DNA of 64,000 bases from Brucella sp. BE17 (GTDB taxonomy: Bacteria > Pseudomonadota > Alphaproteobacteria > Rhizobiales > Rhizobiaceae): assembly GCF_039545455.1 (NCBI RefSeq), contig NZ_CP154468.1, positions 310,001 to 374,000 on the forward strand, read 5' to 3'. The translations under genes and the position numbers were made by a program. Each line of letters opens with the position of its first letter. The stretch's first letter is position 1. The notes under the pieces were generated by a model that had not been told where the DNA came from, did not search any database, and worked only from the letters and a program-made list of their open reading frames with translations. Shown piece after piece: positions 36,043-46,300 of this stretch.

Positions 36043-39000
36043 ACAGCAGCCCAACGTCGATATTCCACGCATTCTCCGTTTGTAGAGCGAAGCCGGCAGA
36101 GACCTGACCAAAAGCACCGGAACCGTCAAGGCCGGAAAAACCGCCTGTCAGACCGAGCTTCGGTCTAAGAACAGCATGGTTTTCGAGCTTGAATTGACGA
36201 GTGATCTCCGCGCCAAAGCTGACGCGAAACTGTTCTTCTGTAAACCCGCGCATGTCGATTGTATCGCCATTGTCATTTTCGACCGCATAATCATCGACTT
36301 TTTCCGAAAAGTAGACGGCGCGCAGCTTTGGGACGAGCGTGGTGGTTTCGTCCAGGTTCCATTGTCCCTTGATGGAGGTGTCGAACAGCCAGCGAGTTGT
36401 ATCGAATGAGCCATCCCAGAAGGCGGTGTCGATGCTGTTGGACGAGCCTCCATAAAGCAGGCTCGTATCCCAGAAGACGCCCCGGCCGATTTCGAACGAT
36501 GCGTAGGGTCCTGCAAGCCAGCCATTGCCTTTGAGCTCTGCATCTTTATCGGTCGGATCGGTCATCCGATCATAATGGAGACTGACACCGATGAGCGCGC
36601 GGTCTGAAAGCAGATAGTCTGCGCCAGAGGAGATCATGCCAAAATTACCCCATTTGCTGCCGTTCTCATCGCGATTGTGCATCATGAATGTGCCGTCGAT
36701 CCATATATTGAACGCAGACAATCCGACCGCACCCAAACCATTGGCGTAGTTTTCTGCAGCTTCCATCTGAAGGAGGCTTGTAGAGAAAGAGGTGGTGAGA
36801 CCGTTGGCAGACGGTGACATGCGCGCGGTGAGTGGATCGTTGACGTTGGCCAGTTGGCGGCGTTCCAGCAATCCAGGTACCTCGATAGTCGAGACAATCA
36901 TATTCTGGCGTGAGCGAACAAAGCCATGCACCAGCCCGTCAATCTCGGACGTCACCTCAGCTGCATCATAGCCAAGACTATAGGTGACTGTTCCCGTGTT
37001 GGATGTACCCAAGGTGCTTGTAAGGCGGAACTGCACCATCACCTTCCCTGAATAGGCTTTGTTCGGTATAAATTTCAGGTACCAGCCTATTGGTGTAGCA
37101 CCGCTTGCCTGCGCGAATTCACCATTGACGATCGAGGCGGTCCCAGCATTGGCTGGTTGTACCGCAACAATAGCGGCCGCGCTGAACGGCCCCCCGGTTG
37201 CGCCTCTCGTCAGATCAACGTTGCTTGGTGTCGATCCAGCGGGAACATCAATAAATTTGTCGGTTACGCTCACAGCGCGTTCCTTGACGGGCAGTGTATA
37301 GGCCGCTCTTGCCGTCGCCCCGTTATTATCTCGTACCTCGATGGTGAAGCTGTACTCCTTCGCCGCTGCATCCGCTGCCAGAGGACCATTAAGCGCACCA
37401 GTGGAGATGTTGAGGATCATGCCGGGAGGAAGGGAACCGGAAGCGAGGCTGTAGACCAAAGCGCCCGTTCCGCCCTTGGCCGATATCTGCTGGCTGTAAT
37501 CCTCACCCGCCATGGCCGCAGGCAGGCTGCCTGCTGCTGGAGTAAAGATGAAGCTTGGTGCTGCGTTGACCTTCAGCGTATAGGTTGCAGAGCCCGTATT
37601 GGCCGGTGAGGCACTATCAGTGGCGTTAACAACCACGGTATAATTGCCTGCCGTGGTTGGTGTTCCGGTAATAGCGCCGCTTTTTGGTTCGATCGAGAGG
37701 CCAGACGGCAGCCTTGCTGCCGAATAGGTATAGGGAGCCGTTCCATTCGTGACTGTCACGGACCGGCTATAGGTTTCTCCCACATTGGCAGCAGGCAGGC
37801 TGCCTGCTGCTGGAGTAAAGATGAAGCTCGGTGCTGCGTTGACTGTCAGCGTATAGGTTGCAGAGCCCGTATTGGCCGGTGAGGCATTATCACTGGCGTT
37901 AACGACCACGGTATAATTGCCTGCCGTGGTTGGTGAGCCGGTAATAGCGCCGCTTTTTGGTTCGATCGAGAGGCCAGACGGCAGCCCTGTTGCTGAATAG
38001 GTATAGGGAGCCGTTCCATTCGTGATCGTCACGGATCGGTTATAGGTCTCTCCCACATTGGCTGCAGCCAGAGCACCCGAATCCGGTGAGAAGGCAAGCG
38101 TCACCGGTGACGTGGTCACGCGAAGGCTGTAACTCGCCGATCCGGTGGCATCATACCTATCGGTGGCGGTGATGGTGAAATTGTACGTGCCGTTAACGGT
38201 GGGTGTGCCGGAGATCGTTCCGCTCAAAGCGTCGAGCATCAAGCCTGCAGGCAATACACCGCCAGTGATTGCATAGCCATAGGGTGCGTTTCCGCCAGAA
38301 GCAACAATGGACTGGGTATAGGCTGTGTTCAACGAGCCACCGGTAAGATTGCCGCCGGTCGGCGTAAAGGTGAAAGTGGGTGCCGTAACAGTGACGCTAA
38401 TCTGGGCTGGTGCCGAGGTGCCCGTGGCATTGGTGGCGGTGTAGGTAAAGCTGTCGGGACCCCAAAAGCCCGACGTAGGAGTATAGGTGATCGCCGTGCC
38501 GGATGCGGATGGTGCGCCATGACTGGCTGGCGTGGCGACCGCTACAGAGTCTGCCAATCCGCCACTGATGTTCAATGTAATTGGATTATTCGTGGAATTG
38601 GCTTGAACCGTCACACTAACCGGGTTCGCAACTGGAGCAGGTAATGCCGCAGTTGGTGTCACCGTATTGGATGCGGCCGAGGCGCCGCTGATTCCCGCAC
38701 TATTGGTGGCGGTGACGGTGAAGGTGTAGCTGGTACCGTTGGTCAGCCCGGTGATGGTGATTGGGCTTGCCGAACCCGTTGCGGTGATGCCTCCCGGACT
38801 GGAGGTAACGGTATAGTCTGTCACCTCAACACCGCCATTGCTGGCTGGCGGAGTAAAGCTGACGATGGCTTCCCCGTCTCCTGTGGAAGCCGAGCCGATG
38901 GTTGGAGCACCAGGCGCAACCGCATGGACCGTGAATGTCTGGCCGACTGTGGTTGCTGCGTGATAGGCGTTGTCACCCGCCTGATCTGCATTGATGGTAC

Positions 39001-40465
39001 ACTCGCCAGCCGCCAGAAAAGTGAGTGTTCCCTCGGGGGTGATGGTGCAGACACCAGCGGTAGCAGAGCTGAATATGGGTGTCAGGCCCGAGCTGGCGGA
39101 CGCTGTCAGCGTCGGCGATGTTCCGAAATTCTGAGCACCCGGATTGCTGAAACTTATGGTCTGGTTGCCTTTGGGCGTCACCGAATTGGATGCGGCAGAG
39201 GCGTTACTGGTTCCTGCGCTGTTGGTGGCGGTGACGGTGAAGGTATAAGGAGTGCCATTTGTCAGTCCGGGGATGGTGATCGGGCTTGCCGAATTGGTTG
39301 CGGTGATACCACCCGGACTGGAGGTCACGGTATAGTCTGTCACGTCAGCACCGCCATTGAAGGCTGGCGAGGTAAAGCTGATGACAGCTGCCCCGTCTTC
39401 TGCTGAAGCCGAGCCGATGGTTGGAGCACCGGGCGCAACCGCAAGGACGTTGAAACTCCGGCTGACTGTTTCTGCCGGCAGATAGGTGCTATCGCCAGAC
39501 TGATCGGCATTGATGGTACAGCTGCCAGTCGCCAGAAAAGTGAGTGTTCCTTCGGGGGTGGTGGTGCAGACGCCAGTGGTCGAAGAGCTGAAAGTGGGCG
39601 TCAGCCCGGAACTGACGGTTGCGGACACCGTCGGCGCTGTCCCGAAATTCTGAGCGCCGGGATTGTTGAAGATTATGGTCTGGCTCGTCTTGTAAGTATA
39701 GGCCCCTGTCGCCGTCACGCTCCCTCCGGGAGTGGTGACAATCACATCGACCACCCCTGCCGTATGTGATGGCGTTGTGGCAGTGATTTGCGTCGCGGAA
39801 ACATTGCTGATGTTGGTTGCAGCATTGCCGCCAAAGGTCACACCGCTGGTGTCGCTTAAATTCGTGCCGTTAATGGTGACGCTATCGCCACCGCTTGCGG
39901 AACCAGTTTCAGGGGAAACTCCGGTGACTGTGGGAGGAGAGGCGGGTGTTCCTGCTGAGCAGCTTGCAGTAAAGGTGAGGGTGTTATTGCTCGGCGGGTT
40001 GATATCTTGGGTTACTAAAAGAATTATTTGTAGATTATCGTGTTCGCTCGTGGCTGTGAAGTTACCAGACCGGTTTATGTTTCCGTTTAGATTGCTGGCA
40101 TCATCAATAATTTCATTAAAGTTGTCGATTATTATGGTGTAGGATGCTGCGGCGCCGTTCGAAGTCCCTGTCGTCGAACCTGACCATGAAATATATTCGC
40201 CCGCAGTCAATCCCTGATAGTCTTTCTCTTCGACATCCGAACCCGAAAGAAAACGTCCAGCACCATAATCTGTATTAATCTGGCTACACGCCGCGGAGAG
40301 CGCTGCATGCGCGTCGGTAATGTTGCCCAGGCTGCTGCAAATGAGAATCAGAAAGCCTGCGAAAGCAGGAAAAAAAGCAATACACCTCTGTTTCAGACTG
40401 ATTCCGAAAACGTGTTCTGAAACGGCACGAAAAATCTTATCCCAAAAAGAGATATCACTGCGCAT
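35978..40465 (-). CDS. Large autotransporter with Ig-like repeat passenger
   Basis: This 1495-residue surface protein is a type V secretion autotransporter. A long N-terminal export signal ends near THE DAHA site at about residue 53. An N-terminal domain with two Cys follows, then an IPT/TIG domain (GVSPETGSASGGDSVTING), two pairs of a Cys-containing beta module (NNPGAQNFGT) with a fibronectin type III module (VTDYTVTSSPGG), a cadherin-like module, four He_PIG-type Ig repeats of about 90 residues, a linker, and a C-terminal 12-strand beta-barrel of about 280 residues ending in ARF. It probably acts in adhesion. A GTG seven codons upstream is an alternative start. It is not matched to a named Brucella adhesin. 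Confidence 0.88.
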   Translation of the reverse strand: MRSDISFWDKIFRAVSEHVFGISLKQRCIAFFPAFAGFLILICSSLGNITDAHAALSAACSQINTDYGAGRFLSGSDVEEKDYQGLTAGEYISWSGSTTGTSNGAAASYTIIIDNFNEIIDDASNLNGNINRSGNFTATSEHDNLQIILLVTQDINPPSNNTLTFTASCSAGTPASPPTVTGVSPETGSASGGDSVTINGTNLSDTSGVTFGGNAATNISNVSATQITATTPSHTAGVVDVIVTTPGGSVTATGAYTYKTSQTIIFNNPGAQNFGTAPTVSATVSSGLTPTFSSSTTGVCTTTPEGTLTFLATGSCTINADQSGDSTYLPAETVSRSFNVLAVAPGAPTIGSASAEDGAAVISFTSPAFNGGADVTDYTVTSSPGGITATNSASPITIPGLTNGTPYTFTVTATNSAGTSNASAASNSVTPKGNQTISFSNPGAQNFGTSPTLTASASSGLTPIFSSATAGVCTITPEGTLTFLAAGECTINADQAGDNAYHAATTVGQTFTVHAVAPGAPTIGSASTGDGEAIVSFTPPASNGGVEVTDYTVTSSPGGITATGSASPITITGLTNGTSYTFTVTATNSAGISGASAASNTVTPTAALPAPVANPVSVTVQANSTNNPITLNISGGLADSVAVATPASHGAPSASGTAITYTPTSGFWGPDSFTYTATNATGTSAPAQISVTVTAPTFTFTPTGGNLTGGSLNTAYTQSIVASGGNAPYGYAITGGVLPAGLMLDALSGTISGTPTVNGTYNFTITATDRYDATGSASYSLRVTTSPVTLAFSPDSGALAAANVGETYNRSVTITNGTAPYTYSATGLPSGLSIEPKSGAITGSPTTAGNYTVVVNASDNASPANTGSATYTLTVNAAPSFIFTPAAGSLPAANVGETYSRSVTVTNGTAPYTYSAARLPSGLSIEPKSGAITGTPTTAGNYTVVVNATDSASPANTGSATYTLKVNAAPSFIFTPAAGSLPAAMAGEDYSQQISAKGGTGALVYSLASGSLPPGMILNISTGALNGPLAADAAAKEYSFTIEVRDNNGATARAAYTLPVKERAVSVTDKFIDVPAGSTPSNVDLTRGATGGPFSAAAIVAVQPANAGTASIVNGEFAQASGATPIGWYLKFIPNKAYSGKVMVQFRLTSTLGTSNTGTVTYSLGYDAAEVTSEIDGLVHGFVRSRQNMIVSTIEVPGLLERRQLANVNDPLTARMSPSANGLTTSFSTSLLQMEAAENYANGLGAVGLSAFNIWIDGTFMMHNRDENGSKWGNFGMISSGADYLLSDRALIGVSLHYDRMTDPTDKDAELKGNGWLAGPYASFEIGRGVFWDTSLLYGGSSNSIDTAFWDGSFDTTRWLFDTSIKGQWNLDETTTLVPKLRAVYFSEKVDDYAVENDNGDTIDMRGFTEEQFRVSFGAEITRQFKLENHAVLRPKLGLTGGFSGLDGSGAFGQVSAGFALQTENAWNIDVGLLFNIEGDGETSAGAKMGVGARF
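37531..38076. repeat. Tandem 273-bp coding repeats in the autotransporter
   Basis: Two adjacent units of 273 bases (91 codons), beginning at CTGCTGCTGG at 37531 and again at 37804, are nearly identical over most of their length, including matching synonymous codons. This indicates recent duplication or gene conversion. The flanking Ig units are more diverged. The reading frame is kept, so copy number could vary without breaking the protein. Confidence 0.75.
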
Positions 40466-40830
40466 GCTTGCCCCCGCTAAAGTCACGCTAGGCGGCCATG
40501 CTTAATCAATTTGGGCATCGATCAGAACTGTAGGGCCGCAACTACAGGCTGTCCCCCGTTAGATTGCAATCAGGAGCTAACCATTATTCGATGAAGGGTT
40601 CTGCTGCAATATATTATTATGGCCTAAGCGAGGACATTGTCGCGATTTTATACACTATGTTGCCATAATGTCGGTCTCGTAAAATACGTCCGCTGCACAT
40701 CGAATGGAATTTCTTTCTGCGCAGAAAGACGATTCGTTTTATTTTTTCTAGTTGCAAAAGCGCGTTTATTTGTCATGATCAGCAAGTCATATCGCAGCAA
40801 AATCTGGGGTATTTCAAAAGGGGGGATTTC
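40466..40830. promoter_or_regulatory. Divergent promoter region, autotransporter versus tail-collar cassette
   Basis: These 365 AT-rich bases separate two divergent genes and contain a terminator-like hairpin (separate entry). No gene is supported. Both promoters should lie here. Confidence 0.45.
40701..40747 (+). terminator. Terminator-like hairpin in the tail-collar leader
   Basis: A perfect 16-base palindrome CTTTCTGCGCAGAAAG (40713-40728) is nested in an outer CGAAT/ATTCG pairing and followed by TTTTATTTTTT, the form of an intrinsic terminator. No plus-strand gene ends upstream, so it would act as a leader attenuator or end a short RNA, 84 bases before the tail-collar start. Confidence 0.6.
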
Positions 40831-41502
40831 ATGGACGCGTACCTTACGACAATTTTGCCGATTGCTTTTGATTGGGCGCCTCAAGGCTGGCTTCAATGCA
40901 ATGGGCAATCATTGCCTGTATCGCAATCTGAGGCCGTTTTCGCGCTTATAGGATCAAGATATGGCGGGGATGGCCGGACCAATTTCAATATCCCAGATTT
41001 ACGTGGAACGTTTCCGATCGGCTATGGGCAACGGCCGTCAGGGGTGAATTATCCCATAGCAAGTAAAGGCGGTAATGACGTTATTCAATTGACGCAGAAC
41101 CAGCTTCCGGCCCACGCACATGTTGCGACATTCACACCCACAGGAACGGCCACATTCAATATTCCGGCGCAGTCAGGATCTCAGACTGCAACATTAAAAG
41201 CGAACGGGACGGCTGGTACACTTCAAAATCCAACGACAGGTTCGGTTCTCGCCGGTGGCGGTTCAGCATCGGTTCGGTTTTATGGTACCGCAGCCAGCGA
41301 TCAGGTTGATCTTCATAATAGTAGCGTAACTCTCTCTGGAGATGCACCTACGGCCGCGCAGACTGTGCAAACCAATGCGATTACAGGTGGAAATGTTTCC
41401 GTCGGTGTTACAGGCGCAAGCGCTCCCATTGATGCGCGGCCACCCTACCTTGCAATTAATTTCATCTTCTGCATAGCCGGCATATACCCGTACAGGCCAT
41501 GA
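40831..41502 (+). CDS. Phage tail-collar domain protein (microcystin-dependent protein family)
   Basis: This 223-residue protein has an N-terminal collar domain with the family signature GWLQCNGQSLPVSQSEAVFA and LIGSRYGGDG at residues 19-48, then NIPDLRGTFPIGYG, and a Ser/Thr/Gly-rich beta part before a C-terminal RPPYLAINFIFCIAGIYP close, as in MdpB-type proteins. In phages this domain forms receptor-binding fibres. Outside phages such genes form small cassettes of unknown function. It has a GGGGGG site, overlaps the next gene by 4 bases (ATGA) and leads a four-gene run. Confidence 0.9.
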   Translation: MDAYLTTILPIAFDWAPQGWLQCNGQSLPVSQSEAVFALIGSRYGGDGRTNFNIPDLRGTFPIGYGQRPSGVNYPIASKGGNDVIQLTQNQLPAHAHVATFTPTGTATFNIPAQSGSQTATLKANGTAGTLQNPTTGSVLAGGGSASVRFYGTAASDQVDLHNSSVTLSGDAPTAAQTVQTNAITGGNVSVGVTGASAPIDARPPYLAINFIFCIAGIYPYRP

Positions 41503-41810
41503 TGCTTTCCCGACTGACCGCTGAAAACTTTGCTCCCTTTATTGGGATGACGATTGCTTTGACCGGCGATGATGATCCGGTCGAGGCTGTATTGAAAGAG
41601 ATTGTGCACCACCCAAAAACCGCGGCACCAAACGCTGTGCGAGGTGCTTTCAGTCTTATTTTATCCGTTCGGCAGGATAGTTTTTCTGAGGTGACAGGGG
41701 GCCATTACATCATTGTTTGCGACGGTCTTGGTCCGATCGGTCCTGTTTATATAGAGCGTGTGCTCAGCTTTGAAACTGGCATTATTTGTCTCGAGATCGT
41801 CTTCAATTAA
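41499..41810 (+). CDS. DUF6916-like small protein
   Basis: This 103-residue protein starts MMLSRLTAENFAPFIG and ends with a GPVYIERVLSFETGI-like block. This pattern fits the small DUF6916-type proteins that follow tail-collar genes in proteobacterial cassettes (recall, not searched). It may be a beta-rich structural or chaperone-like protein. Its start overlaps the tail-collar stop, so the two are translated together. Confidence 0.68.
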   Translation: MMLSRLTAENFAPFIGMTIALTGDDDPVEAVLKEIVHHPKTAAPNAVRGAFSLILSVRQDSFSEVTGGHYIIVCDGLGPIGPVYIERVLSFETGIICLEIVFN

Positions 41811-41935
41811 AGAATACCGTGGCGTTAAGACATCGCGGCAATTTTGCAGTTATGGCACGGATTTTCAGGAGGCAAGCACTTCGGATAAGGTGCGGATATT
41901 CAACACGCTCAAGGATAGATTGGCCCTCAACGCTT

Positions 41936-42472
41936 ATGAATGGTTTCGCCGGTTCTTTTGTATTTGGAGAAAACCTGACGCTGCGGCTTGTTGGGACGAG
42001 CGATCAGGATTTCATTTTCCAGCTTTTCTTGGAGACGCGCCCATGGCTGTCATGGGCGGAAGGTAATAAGGATTTTATTCGCGCTCTCTATGAGCAACAG
42101 TTCAAAGCCCTGCGTACGGGCCTTGAAAGTGTTTATCCCGATCATTTTGATTTTATCATCGAACGGTTGGGGTCGCCCGTAGGGCGTGCCATCATTGATC
42201 TGGGATTTACAGACTGGCGGATTTCAGAACTTCAAATCCTGAAACTGGCAAGGGGAAAAGGTATCGGTTCCAGTGTTATAGAAGGATTGCAGGTTGCTGC
42301 CACGAAGGCAAATATCGCCTTAACGCTCTCGACTCCCATGTTTGGTTCCAACGGTTTTCCCATTTATCAGCGGCTTGGTTTTGAGATTGTACAGTCACAA
42401 CCGCCGATGATCCATATGGCGTGGTTTCCTCCGGGACATAACGCAAGAATGCAAGTGTTTCGGTCCGATTGA
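41936..42472 (+). CDS. GNAT-family N-acetyltransferase
   Basis: This 178-residue protein uses acetyl-CoA to acetylate an amine. The acetyl-CoA loop ARGKGIGSSVI (RxxGxG/A-like) is near residue 105, followed by the typical beta-strand and YQRLGFEIVQ block near residue 146. The frame extends upstream to 41786, inside the DUF6916-like gene, but the ATG at 41936 gives normal GNAT length; the ribosome site is weak. Related acetyltransferases recur beside tail-collar genes, so its target may be a cassette protein (inference). Confidence 0.82.
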   Translation: MNGFAGSFVFGENLTLRLVGTSDQDFIFQLFLETRPWLSWAEGNKDFIRALYEQQFKALRTGLESVYPDHFDFIIERLGSPVGRAIIDLGFTDWRISELQILKLARGKGIGSSVIEGLQVAATKANIALTLSTPMFGSNGFPIYQRLGFEIVQSQPPMIHMAWFPPGHNARMQVFRSD

Positions 42473-42568
42473 TCAAGCCAATTTCTGGTGCAGTTTCAGC
42501 TGTTGTCATATTCACCAAATTAATAGGCTCTCATTTTAAGCCCCCAAGCAGCTCGGTTCGTGACACAT

Positions 42569-43360
42569 ATGCCAATGGCTTCCCTCACGCCTCTTATTTG
42601 TATCATCGATACTGGCGTTCACCTTGCCTCTTTACCAGCAGATGCAAATATTGCAGGCATAGACCTGACCGATCCAGACGGGCCGGACGGATGGCGTGAG
42701 GAGAAGCAAACGCATGCAACCCTGACTTGCCTGTCTATCCTGAAAACATATCCGAAATGCCGCATCTTTGTCGTTAAGATCGTGGCTGCTGCTGGCCTAA
42801 CCAGCAATGTGGGGATTGTGATTGAGGCGTTCGATTGGATCTGCCGAAATGCAGAAAGCCTAAAAATTTCCGTAGTTTGCGTACCGCTTGCCGATATGAG
42901 CCACAATGAGAATGATGAGGTTTACAGGTTTACGCCGGCGCAGAAATATGTATCGCATCTTCGCGATGTCGGCATTGCCACCGTTGCTGCGGCAGGCAAT
43001 TGGGGCCGGAACTATCCAAATCAAGGTATGGCGTGGCCGGCGATATTGCGGGAGGTTGTAAGTGTTGGGGCGGCATTTGACCATGAAAATGCCATTAAAA
43101 TCCTTCCCTCCTCGCAGCGGCTCGCACCGAGTGCCGATACTCCTTGCCGGACAAGTATTTTTGCCGTGTGTGATGAGACTTCAGGGACGAGTGGCGCGTC
43201 AGCCGTCATTTCCGCGCGACTTGCACTGTTAAGAACGCAAGCGCCGGAAGCTTCTGTGGCCGAACTTGTCTCGAAACTGGTTGAGGATTCCACGTCCATC
43301 CTTGATGATCAAGGATGGACGTGGACTGTTTCCCGTAGCAATTTACGAAACTCTACCTGA
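42569..43360 (+). CDS. Small leaderless subtilisin-like serine protease (S8)
   Basis: This 263-residue protein is a minimal subtilase. The catalytic Asp is Asp14 in CIIDTGV, the His is His49 in KQTHATLT, the oxyanion Asn is Asn144 in AAAGNWG, and the Ser is Ser208 in GTSGASA, which lacks the usual Pro after the motif. There is no signal peptide and no prodomain, so it should act in the cytosol or travel with another machine. It lies 96 bases after the GNAT gene. A GTG at 42560 is an alternative start. It converges with the giant propeller gene 9 bases away. Confidence 0.85.
   Translation: MPMASLTPLICIIDTGVHLASLPADANIAGIDLTDPDGPDGWREEKQTHATLTCLSILKTYPKCRIFVVKIVAAAGLTSNVGIVIEAFDWICRNAESLKISVVCVPLADMSHNENDEVYRFTPAQKYVSHLRDVGIATVAAAGNWGRNYPNQGMAWPAILREVVSVGAAFDHENAIKILPSSQRLAPSADTPCRTSIFAVCDETSGTSGASAVISARLALLRTQAPEASVAELVSKLVEDSTSILDDQGWTWTVSRSNLRNST
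43290..43324. terminator. Perfect 17-base palindrome at the 3' end of the protease gene
   Basis: Arms 43290-43306 and 43308-43324 are perfect complements around one central base, and lie inside the coding sequence 37 bases before the stop, where they encode ILDDQGW and its flanks. It is also about 45 bases after the convergent gene's stop, so it could end transcripts from that side. No T-tract follows on either strand. Confidence 0.5.
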
Positions 43361-43369
43361 AAAGGCATA

Positions 43370-46300
43370 TCAAACTGCTGCTTCGTCCTTCATGGCAATA
43401 GCTTGGACAGTACCGGCCACGATGGACGTGGCTCCTATTACAAGCGCTGCAAGAAGAATTTTGGGGTTACGCGACCAGGTACCCAATGACAGCACTATCT
43501 GACCGAGATACTTGGTCAGGCCCGCAAGGAATTCCGACCATGTGTCTACCCCGCTTTTGGACGATGACATGAACCTGAGCGTCTTGAGGAGTGTATTCAT
43601 GACACCGAATATAAGGTCGACAGCTGACCCAGCAATCGTATCCTTATACCTGTCCGCCCCGGAAATGCGGTAATTGCCTTGTGCGATCGCGGTAGAGAAC
43701 TGGTTTGATCGCTTGATGATGCTGATACCCTTCCAGGCGACTTGACACAGACCGACCGAAACCAGCAGGGCCTGCAAAAGTGTTTCCTTGCTAGAAAGAT
43801 TTTTTGTTGCGGTTATGGTTTCACCAAGCACATTGCTACCGAACAGCATGAGCGCGCCGACTGCGTCTTTGGCCTTCATCAGCCTGCCATAAGTGCTATT
43901 TTCCATGCCTGTGGCCCCTGCTGCGACAACTTTGTTGGCGGAGAAGGCGCTATAGGCAAGATAAACTGTTCCAAATACAGGCGCAGCAATTGCCATCAAC
44001 CTGTCCCATGTTCGCTGCTGGGCAGGGCGGTCTTCGCCGCCCGATTGGACGAACACGGCATTGTCACCGTTCCACGCCTCGAGTTCGCGCGGCGGTCGTT
44101 TGCCGGTGGCGATCTTGTAGATAAGCGTGGTCGGGATGGCGACAATGAGTGAGAGGACATCGATCAGACGGAAACTCGTATCGATCTTTTTGCCTGAGAC
44201 CATCTCAATCAACGTTTCGATGAAAGGCAGCCGAATTTTCGAGAATAAAATGTCATGGAGCAGCCCGAGCAACTTATCGGCCACTTCAAGCAGCTTGATG
44301 ATTATTACCTCGACAGAACCGAGCGCCGTCTCTGCCAGCCGTAATGCAATGACCGCAAGGACGCGCTGGATTGTATCGAGCGTGAGATCACCAATGTCGA
44401 AATCGGGGCCGACGATCGATTGGATATCATCCTTAAGTGCATCCCAGCCTTCCTTCACCGTCTCGAGAATCATCCCTGTTTCCATCTCGGGTTCTTCTTC
44501 ACCCTCAGGCTCCGGGGTCTCGATCTGGATAATTTTCGAGAAGATCGCATTAAGATTGTCCGCCAGCCAGGAGGAAACGCCATTATTCTGCGCCGCTTCC
44601 ATCTTGGTGTTTGGCGCTGCGTTGCCGGCGACTGTTGTTCCTGATTTTCCCGCCTTGGGGGCCGGAAGTTTCTTGTAATCGCGAATGCCGAGATCGTGAG
44701 CGAAGGAGGCGATGTTGTCTCGCAGGCTATCGATGGCAGTGGAGACAACGCGCTTACCGGCTTTCGTATCCTGGCGAGCCGATTTAAGACGCTGTTCGAT
44801 GCCATTTGATATGATGTTTCGTACGATCAGCACATCATCCCAGTCGAACAGGAATTTAAGGTATTCCCAGACTTTTCCTGCAGCATCGACCACGCTGTCC
44901 CAGAGATTGGAGAAAAAGCCGCCGATCTCCTCAAGGGTGTTGATGACGAAGTCTTTTACCTTGCCAGCGATCTCGCATACGAAACGAATGCCGTCACCCA
45001 CCTTCTTGATCACGTAAGAAACACCATTATCCAGCGCTGTCCATATGCTTTCAAGTGCATCCGAAAGTGTTTCACCTATCCCCTTCAGGAAGCCACCTGT
45101 TTCACGGTGCGAGGGTCTGTCGATGCCGACAGAGACCTGAATACCCCCGTCCGCCGCTTTAACACTGAGACCATAGTTCTGCGGCAAGTTCATGGGGTCA
45201 ATCGCGGTCACGAAAGGCGCATCTGGCTTGACGAAACTGATGCCGTTGACGCCGCTATTGCTGCGCGGAGAAAGGAGGGCGGCATTGTTGAGGGCATTAG
45301 CAAAAGCCTCGACCTGGCCTGCGCTATCTGGTTGCCGTATTGCCGGTGAAAGAAGGGGACTGCCGTCGTCAAGCTTGGCGTCATGCAGGTTTTTCGCGGA
45401 AAGAGTCCGAAAACGTTCAAATATACCAGCGGAAGGCATGATTTCGATAGCATTGTCATGTCCAGGCAAATGCAGTCGATAGCTCGCTGGAGTGAATGTG
45501 TCGGCCCGATTAAAAATTCCAATCGAGCCATCTTCCTTTGTGGTAATCTCAAGCGGCAGGTCCGGCCCAACCAGCACGCTCTCGCCATTCACGACGAGAT
45601 TGGAAAGAACTGAAGCGGTTAGCTGAATAGGAACCTGGGCTCGAGGTGTTCTGTTTTTCGTGAGAACCCTGAAATTCGTGCCAAAACAGGCCACCTTGGA
45701 ACCTGAATCGGGATCTGCGACGCGAATCGGCGCTTCTTGCCAGATACCTTGCTGTTGAGCATCCCGCCAAAGGTAGCTGGCTTCACCACGCCTGTAGACG
45801 AGAATAACCGCTGTCGTATGATGATTATCGGCCCGCACGGGCGCGACTTCGGTGACGCCTTTTCGGATACACAGCGGTGGGCTCCAGTCATCATCAGCAT
45901 TATCGCGTGTTGTCGTCCAAAGGCGGTTTACACCGTCGATAGCCCAGATGGTTGCATCCCCGTCGGGACCTTCAGCCACAACAAGACGCGCGATCCCCTT
46001 GACGAATGCGGGGTCCATGACTGTCTTGCAAGGCGCGGCACGGCCATCATCAAAGCTATCGGCTGCGATGGTGTGAATACCATCGCCACCAATATAAAGG
46101 TTGGCACCATCGTCGGTGGGGAAGCCCAGCGCTAGAACGCGCGCGCCTGCAGGACACGACCACAGTCGTATAGGTGGCGTGGATTGTATTCGTCCTTGTG
46201 CGTCAAGGCGCGGAATCGCACGGCTTTGCAGTCCTGTCGCACCGCGTGCATCCCGCCCCAGACAGTGTATAGCCTGCTCGTCATCACCGAGTGAGCCCAG

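Noticed and set aside
40831..43360. Prophage or phage-tail remnant
   Set aside because: Only the collar-domain gene is phage-like. No integrase, terminase, capsid, sheath, baseplate or lysis gene was seen, and collar proteins of this type occur in stand-alone bacterial cassettes.
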